NCBI GenBank assembly: GCA_947561585.1
Contig: CANNZV010000874.1
Location: forward strand, 1-64,000
Length of the DNA: 64,000 nt
Origin: Caprella mutica
Taxonomy: Eukaryota; Arthropoda; Malacostraca; Amphipoda; Caprellidae
Reading direction: 5' to 3'
Shown here: one piece after another, positions 55,401 to 64,000 of the stretch
Layout of the letters: every line of letters begins with the position of its first letter
How positions within the stretch are numbered: position 1 is the first letter of the stretch
Made by a program: the position numbers and the translations under genes
Notes under the pieces: generated by a model
What the model was told of the DNA's origin: nothing
The model's input: only the letters and a program-made list of their open reading frames with translations
Database searches by the model: none

Positions 55401-58400
55401 ATGAGTCAAATGCGCGTGACATATATATGTATAGTAAAATTCAAGAAAACGCACGCAAATAATAAAATTGGACCGCGACTGGAGCGTTGCTAATCCACAC
55501 TGGCAGTGCCGCTCCGCTCACGGTCCGATCACGCTCCAGTCAAAATATCTTTGGATTGGATCGTGAGCGGAGCGTGACCTGACCGGCACTGCCAGTGTGG
55601 ATGCTCTACGTGAAATACATTAAAGAATATTGGACCAGACCGTGACTGGAGCGTGAGCGGAGCGTGAGCGGAGCGTGACCGGAGCGATGGTGTGGATTAG
55701 CCCTAAGGGTCCAATGGCAGAGTGTTTAGTACACAAGCTAATAACCCACTAAATGAGTGCTGCTACACACTCTAGGTGAGTGCTTCCACTACACTCCACA
55801 CTAAACACTCCGTGAGTGTTTCACTACACTACTCAACCTAACTACTAACTGCTACTCACTACTACTTAACTAACTCTCAAGGCATTGACCACTTGCTATT
55901 TAGATGCTAACTATTTCAGGGTAATCAACTAATAACACATGCACTCTACAGATAAAACAAAACAAATCATCAATACATGGAAGACGCATTTTATTAACAG
56001 AATTTGGTCGTTAGATTATAAGACTGTACCTTAGTATTTTCGCGGTGTACGGACAACTGCCATGCGGACAACTGACATAGTGGCAGTTGTCATAGTAACT
56101 ATATTAAAATTTTATTTTGGGTGATTTGTAATGCGCTTGTAAACTTAACGTTTCATGGAATTAATTTTATGTGAAGAATATTAGTATCTTAACCTTAAAA
56201 TTAAGTATAATAATATTAATTTTATAGTCCGAAAAAGTGCATGAACAAGTATAAAACATAATAATGACGGTATATTCAGAATTTAAAGTTGAAGTGTGCT
56301 AAGTTTATTTCTTTGTTGAATCTTATTATTTCACATTTAACTCATTAAGCCCCTTAGATAATCAAATGGTAGATAAAAAGATTAAAATTTATAGATGCAA
56401 AACTTTCTATTCAAACTTTTCAAAATACAAAAAATAGTACAAACACAAGCTTTACAGGTTATGATTTCCAGTGAGTTTGATTTTGCATCTTATTATTAAA
56501 TAATTTTTCATTGGGTTATGTGTAAAACCTAACTTCGTTGTTAGATTCAAGAGTTGTGTAATCATCTTATTTCTATGGTAAAAATTTCTTACAGAGAATA
56601 CTTTACTCAGTAACTTTGAAATTTGAATTTTGTTTTATCGTTTATTTGTTTCCAGCTCCCACTGATCAAAAATCAATACATCAGTTACATGTCTTATAAA
56701 TATTCGAAAGTGTAAGAATATCTGAATAATTATTACTGAACTTTTTTTTAAATTTGTTATTATACTAATAACAAATCAAATTTTAATAAACTCATCATAT
56801 ATGCCTAGTGTTGTTTGAAAGAAACTCTTAAATAACGAAATACAAAACCGCACTCACTGAAAATTTTAACCTGTTATAGAGATTATATGTTTGTACTATT
56901 TTTTTGTATTCTGAAAAGTTTGAAAAGAAGGTATTTCATGTATAGATTTTAGTTATTTTTGTCATTTGATCATTTAAGGCGTTACATGTAAAAGAAAATG
57001 ATTGTACCAAAGAAAGAAATATAGTATTACTTCAATATTAATTTCTACGCTTTTTCATTCACAATTTCAGACTAAACAAATAACATTTTAATACTATAAT
57101 TTCTAAGAAAGGTTAAGTTTACAAGTGCATTACAAATCACACAAAATAATATTATAATATTTTGCATGGCAGTTGTCCGCATGGCAGTTGTCCGAAATGG
57201 CTGTTACCCGCATGGCAGTTGTCCTAGAGCCATTTTCGCATGTAATTAAGATATAATACAAAGAGAAAACATTATTGCAATACTGAGGGATTACCAAATG
57301 TCGCAAGGTACTCTATGCAGCTTCGATTTGTTCAGCTATTCCAACTGTACAGTATACATATCTTGAATTCATTATTATAAATTATAAAATCAGCGATATA
57401 TTGACTACTCGTTCATATTTATGCTTTTCCAGAGGACTAATAAATTTGATTAATCTTTTAAATTTATTAATTAATATACCGCAGAATTAATAAACCTACT
57501 ATAGTATACATTTATTTGTACATTTTTTCTAAATCTCTCCAATGTAAAATAATTATTGAGAAGTAATCAATACAAAACTGGTTCGGTTCAAGGAGTTGGT
57601 GGTGACCCATTTCCAGTCTAAATAGTAGTGACCTATTCCCATGCAACAATAATATTAAAGAAGAAAGAAAAAATCAAAATAGGTCTATTGTTTGCGACGA
57701 CAGACTTCGCATACAATTTCGTGACAAAGGATTCTTTTTTGTCGAAATAATTTTTTTCGAAATTTTTATAAATAATTGCAATATTAAATTATCTTCCCGA
57801 GTTTAAATTTACAAAAAAAAAACTGGCGGGGAAAAGTCCAGGCAGGGGAATAGCCTGGACCCTTGTGGGGGATAGCTATTCCCTGGTGGGGAATAGCCCG
57901 TTACCCAACTGGGTCTTATAAAGAATATACACGACTGAAAAATGATATGAAGAATAAAATATCATTAAGATTTGAATGAAATGTTAAATTTTCAATTATT
58001 TTGTAATCATAGTTTATAAATGTTCTAGTTGCCAAAAAATTATTTAAATATATTTGAATTCAGTTTTTATGTTTCAATGTCTTTGTGCAAAAAATATAAC
58101 TTCAAACTAATTTTCTCTATATGACATTATAAAGACTCATTCGAATGGAAGATCGTACGCACAATACAATATTCTATTCATTAGTATAATAACATATAAC
58201 AAACTGTTACCTACCTAATATATGTATAGATTTCTCATCAATCATTCTCACCGTCAATGTTCAATTATATTAAATAAATGTACAAATATAGTCAATTGTT
58301 TCAATTTCCTATGAATGGTGAACTCAAAGATTATATATTACGTATTGAATTATTATGTCCTATTATTAGTTTAAAAGAACAATAATTATTTTCAACGTTG

Positions 58401-61400
58401 ACTGAATTTTCACAATTTATATTTAACTGGTTCAAGAATTTTAATTGTATCTACTTCCAGAAAATGTTAGAAATGCAGGATGTACTATCAGAAAATAGAG
58501 TCACAGTGATGATGTTCTATCAGAGAAAAAGAGTCACTGTGACGATGTACTATCAGAGAAAAGAATCAATGTGATAATGTACTATCAGAGAAAAGAGTCA
58601 CAGTGATGATGTACTATCAGAGAAATAGTCACTGTGATGATGTCACAGAAAAGAGTCACTGTGATGATGTACTATCACAGAAAAGAGTCACTGTGATGAT
58701 GTACTATCAAAGAAAAGAGTCACTGTGATGATGTACTATCAGAGAAAAGAGTCAGTGTGATGATGTACTATCACAGAAAAGAGTCACTGTGATGATGTTC
58801 TATCAGAGAAAAGAGTCAGTGTGATGATGAACTATCAGAGAAAAGAGTCACTGTGATGATGTACTATCAGAGAAATGAGTCACTGTGATGATGTACTATC
58901 AAAGAAAAGAGTCACTGTGATGATATGTACTATCAGAGGAAGGAGTCGTTGAGATGAAGTACTATCAGAGTAAAGAGTCACTGTTATGGAGTACTATCAG
59001 AGAAAAAAGTTACTGGGATGATGTACTATCAGAGAAAAGAGTCTCAATATTCCGCACCAATATCAAACTCTAGCCTCTCACTTTCCAGCCTCCAACGCTG
59101 GATTCTGTCGACGTCATGAATCCTTTTTACTTAATTAACGTCATCAATGAGTAGAACCAATCAACGAATAAGAAGTTTTATTATCATTTAGTTGCTTCTA
59201 TGATTTTAGAAACTAAATTAATAAAAAAAAATTTCATATTTTACATATAAATCATAAATAAGTTGTATAAGATTTGAAGCTATCTTTTAGTTTTATTAGC
59301 ACGCCTTTGAAGTTGAGAATATAAATTTTTTAGTAGTTAGTATTATCACTCTATTTTAGTTAGCCGAACTTGCTGGGTGATGCCACAGATCATTGAATAT
59401 AGATGTCCAACTGCTACGTAGACGCTAGTGGCCAAATAATCATTTAAGTTAAGCCAATCAGAGAGAGGCATAAAATGAAGTCACACATTACAAACGTACA
59501 CACAAACAGTTATAAAGTATAAATAAACAACGGTCAGAGCTACATTTTGGAAATTTACAGGAAAATTGGTTATTTAAAGTCGTATATCTTAATGTATATT
59601 TATTATAAATTAGAAAACAAGAATCGTAATCGAAACTAAAATATTTTGAGCAAACTGGTTATTGTCTTATTAACTGAATACATTCTCAGCACCATTGTTG
59701 CAAGCCTTTACCCACAGCAAGACCCATAGATTGTAATCATGTTTTCTGAATAAAAACAACCTGTTATGATCTTTAGATGTTGTATTGGTACAAAAGAAAA
59801 ATGAACATTTTCGCGCACTGCCCATTTATCACCAGTTAATTTTGATGAAAGATAAGAGAATTAGTGAATTTAGTCACAAAATACAGCGCACGCCCACCGC
59901 TCATGATATTGTATCAGGAATAAACTGACGCTTCAAATTCGTACTGAAGTAACTGAACACACGTACAAAACTGAAATATTTATATATTATTTATAAATGT
60001 ATAATTTTATTATCGGTTTTAATATCATAAATAAATATTTCGATTTTAGATAGCATTTTTAAATTCAATATTATTTTCTTTTTGTTGCTTTTGAATAATT
60101 AAAAATAAATAATATATCAATCGTAGGCAACTCCATGGATTCGTCTCGTTACGCACTCCTCCGATGCCAAGTGTCGCTACAAAATTGAAAATACTGTAGT
60201 GGGGCATCTTCTATATTCAATGATCTGTGGTGATGCTCCATAGTGTCACTTTTTGGTAGTTCCTTACTGGTTGCTACATTATTTGTGACCATCCATGCAA
60301 CAAAATAACCTTCCTGCGATATCCCCGCGATATTCCCTTCGATGTCCCGTGATGCTCCCCAGGGATAGAGCGAGAATATCCGTTTTTTGTACTTTTTTGG
60401 GAACATTCCCTGGGGATGTTCCCAAAAAAGTACAAAAAACGGACATTTTCGCGATATCCGAGAACATTTTGGGAACATCGGAAGGGGATATCGTGGGGAT
60501 GGTACACGGAAAACTGCTATGCGGAAAACTGCCGAAGCGGAAAACTGCCAAACACTTACTGGGAATTTAATGACTTTAGTCAATAATAACATTTGAATTT
60601 ATAAAAAAACGCTGTTAGCCCTTATTTAAGGAGCTAAGTGGTCATTCATTTTTACAGCAATAACTATTTAGATATAGAATTACAGGCATCCCCCGCTTTA
60701 GTTACCAAATCACTACTCAGTTTAGTTACCAAACGGTAACTAAAGCGAATAAAAGTAACAAGATATTTATAATTGTCACTCCTTGATTCTATATCTTATT
60801 TTCTATGAGTCATTGTTTGTGACTGTGATGAAAAAGTTTAAAGTCGTGCATTTATTAAATATTTTAAAATCCATCCTTTGCTTAACTGTCACTCAGTATA
60901 AGTGAGTAATTAATAAATACTTAGACTTCTACAATTATTGTGCTACATTTAATAAACAGCAAATTTATGCTCTATGGAATATTTTTGGTAGTAGGGTACT
61001 AAGTTCCAAGTAATTGGTTGGTTCTACAATTTCGGACACGTCAGAAAAAAGTATTATAATTATTATTTAACTTCTATTCTAATTCGTATCATGGATACCA
61101 ATTGAAATAAAAGTTAAATAATGATTATTATATAAAGATTTCCACGTGTTCGAAAATATGGAACTTACCCTAAAATGGGACATGTTGAATTTCTGAAGCA
61201 ATTGCTTCTAATAACCTCATCTGGATTATAATTTTGATTTTTTTTTAGTTACCGTGAAATAATCACAAAAAATGGTCTCCGTTTTCTATGTCTACGAACG
61301 GTTCTTATTTCGAAACATGACTCGAAATGAGTACCACTTTTGTTAAAGCGAGTTGTACTTAAAGCGAGGTTTGACTGTACTTAATACTCACAGGAAAATA

Positions 61401-64000
61401 ATATTTCAACAAAGCTACATTATAAAACACACAGTTAACGAAAGTTCAGTACACATAAGGAATTTACAATTACAATATTTAACATATTTGCTAAGTCACG
61501 TACATTTTAAAAAAATGTCAAGTTACGTATATAGTCCCTTGTTTTTAATTTCCTATTTACATCATCAATATAGCTTATGGTTATGAAATAAACGTAAAAC
61601 CCCGTGTACTGATTTTTGATTACCAGTTAGTTAGATATTCTCACGATAATATCATTGTACATTATTCAACAAATAAAGTGAATTCAACTTATATCTATAT
61701 GTTCAATATTTGTTACACAACACCTTCATTTTTACAATATTCATTAATGGGTAAAAAATATTATTATTTAATATGCACTCCAATTCGATCGAGTGAAAAG
61801 CATGAACACTTGTTCAATTCTCAAATTATAAGCACAAAAAGAACTAATTTGACACTAAACCCTTCATGAACTGATAATGTAAAGATGCGTTGTGTAAACG
61901 AGGAAATTAATTGTACTCTGTTCTTAATACAAAAATTTATTCCTTTATTTCTTCTCTTCGTAGTTTTTGAGGAAGTTTTAGTTTTTAATTTATATGTTGA
62001 ATTTGATTTATTTCTGTAATATTTATATAATAATGTATTTAAAAATATTGTCTTTATTTAACTATTATTTTTGTTTTATATACTAAATAAAAATGAATAA
62101 AAACTCCTTAACGAAGGGCGCGAACGGATTTTTTCATAATTTAAAATGTTATTATTGACTAAAGTCATTAAATTGTCAGTAAGTGACTAGCAGTTTTTCG
62201 CCTGCGCAGTTTTCCGCCTGGCAATTTCATACTTCGGCAGTTTTCCGTATGGCAGTTTTCCGCATGGCAGTTTTCCGGACACCTATTTCTTTAGTGCCCA
62301 GAGTGATGCAATAGAGGTGGTGTTTGACACAGCTCGCTCCGTCCGGTGTATATGATTTGCAATGATGATTAATTATCAGAGAGTTTTCATATTATACTAG
62401 AGACAGCGAGCTAATCAGTGATACCAGGACGGTCTTAAAATGGATCTTGCAACCAATTTTTCTTCAGTGCCCAAAGTGACACAATAGGAGAAGTGTGTGA
62501 CAAAGCTCCGTCAGGTGTATAAGATTTACGATGATGATTAATTATATTAATATTGTATTTAATTTATAGGAAAAAATTCTGAAGGTTTTCAAACACATTT
62601 ATTTATTACTTCGAATTTATTTCAATGTGGTATCATGATTACAAACGAGAGCGATAAAATTATTCAAATTGAACATTAATTTTATTAATAAAATAAATCA
62701 TCTTCTTAGTGCAGTTGAATATATTTAAAGAATATCTTTTGTAACTATACTACCACATGTTGAGAGGAATAATCCAGCACTTCCTGTAATTACAAGAGTT
62801 AATATTATAAAATATAGACCCTTGGAAATTCCGCGAGATGAGAACTAATAAAAATGTTATTATAGAACGGATTATAAAATGACTCTGATTTGAACAGAAA
62901 GCATATAAAACGCAGCAAATGTGTTTAGTAACATGCTTCTTAAAATAATATCCTTTGTATTTAATTTTCTTGGTCGCATCACATACTTGATTTACACCAA
63001 CTTTAAGAGGCGCTGTTGATCGAATGTCTGTTTAACCCGTTTTGTGACGGAGAGATCGACAAAACACACATTATTGAAATTTTGCAGGTATATTCATATA
63101 GTATAAAATTTTAAAGCATTTGGACAAATATTCTAGGAATAGTTTCATATTTTACTTCAAATACTAAATTTTGCTCTGGTCAAAAGTTAAGGGTAGCCAT
63201 CATAAACTTTCAATATTCGCTGATATTGGCAATTACCTTAATAATTTGTGAATAATTCTTTGCTATATCACTCTAATACATCTTCTACCATAAAATTCTA
63301 ATAATTTTGCACAATATGAAGAAATTATCCATCTTCTATTCATCCTAAAGAAAAGTCCACAAGTTTCCACTTTGATACAGTCTCTAATTGTCGTTGCAAG
63401 AGATTTCTGTTGCCACATGAAGGTCCAAAACGATTGTGCAACATATTGTGTCTCAACTTAAGGAGTATGGAGTTGTCGATTCAAAACCGAAGAATGGTAG
63501 ACTTCCCAAAGCATTGCTGAGAGAAGATCATGCAAGTTTTAAAATTAGATTGCAAGGTAGTTTCAACACTTCTGTTCAAATTTTTTGAGAGATAGATGTC
63601 ATGTCTGGTTGTACGGTGTCCCAGTCTACTTTTTCGCTTCGACTTCAACAAGTTGGTTTGCAATAATTTGTCCCTGCATCGAAGCTTTCAATCTCAAAAA
63701 AGAAACGGAATGTGATACTTGTGTTTTGTCATGATTGAGTATGTCATTTGGTCGATTGATCAGTGGTCGAAAGTACATTCTAGTGATGACGGAAGAAAAA
63801 TAGAAGTCTTTGGTTCTTATATGAAAGTACAAATTTAACGTAAAGTAGGGGAAATGACTCTGAGCTGCGTCAAGAAAACGGTTAATTTTGGAGGAAGTAG
63901 TGTGATGTTCTTGGTGGTCATTTTTTCTGCTATGCCTGGTCCCATTGTTCGTCTACGAGGAGGAGTTATTGCAGAAGTATAAAAAAACTCTTTCGTCATC

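Overview
The window is strongly AT-rich, intron-containing animal DNA, mostly repeats, with one clearly recognisable protein-coding gene. That gene is a six-exon G-protein-coupled receptor of the myosuppressin/FMRFamide-receptor-like type, a protostome neuropeptide receptor family. The decayed Tc1/mariner transposons, a gypsy-type retrotransposon and the base composition fit an arthropod. A copepod such as a sea louse is my best guess, but it rests on general resemblance, not on a marker.

Layout. 1-1962: a 32-bp satellite. 2.5-3.05 kb: a probable transposase fossil. 6.2-10.35 kb: an inverted-repeat element that has swallowed two Tc1-like transposons. 10.66-15.5 kb: a dead Ty3/gypsy retrotransposon on the minus strand, interrupted by a palindromic repeat. 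15.5-23.9 kb: minisatellite, inverted-repeat elements, a pyrimidine-rich tract and another Tc1 copy. 24-37.8 kb: mostly featureless DNA, with two copies of a repeat bearing AGGTCA-type half-sites and a mariner-like transposase pseudogene. 37.8-39.6 kb: an inverted-repeat element, a half-element and a hAT-type element with an 8-bp target duplication. 40.178-49.135 kb: the receptor gene (415 codons), whose introns are filled with mobile DNA and whose stop codon lies inside a 21-bp minisatellite. 49.9-62.3 kb: nested non-autonomous elements and a second block of the 32-bp satellite. 63.06-64 kb: the start of another Tc1 copy.

Main discovery candidate. At least nine unrelated-looking repeat families share one architecture: a non-coding element of about 0.4-1.3 kb whose two ends are inverted arrays of a short (about 13-17 bp) family-specific motif. 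The outermost bases fit a loose common pattern, GGTNNNCGGANAANT. Four copies (37837-38266, 20418-20907, 20925-21833, 56044-57230) are bracketed by 8-9 bp target-site duplications. When nested insertions are subtracted, five of the larger copies collapse to about 1.0-1.3 kb. I infer one superfamily of foldback, possibly Mutator-like, elements whose terminal motifs diversify while the architecture is kept. No transposase for it is visible here.

The transposable elements do not cooperate as a pathway. Their order of nesting is a record of successive insertions, and the receptor is the only gene I would treat as functional.
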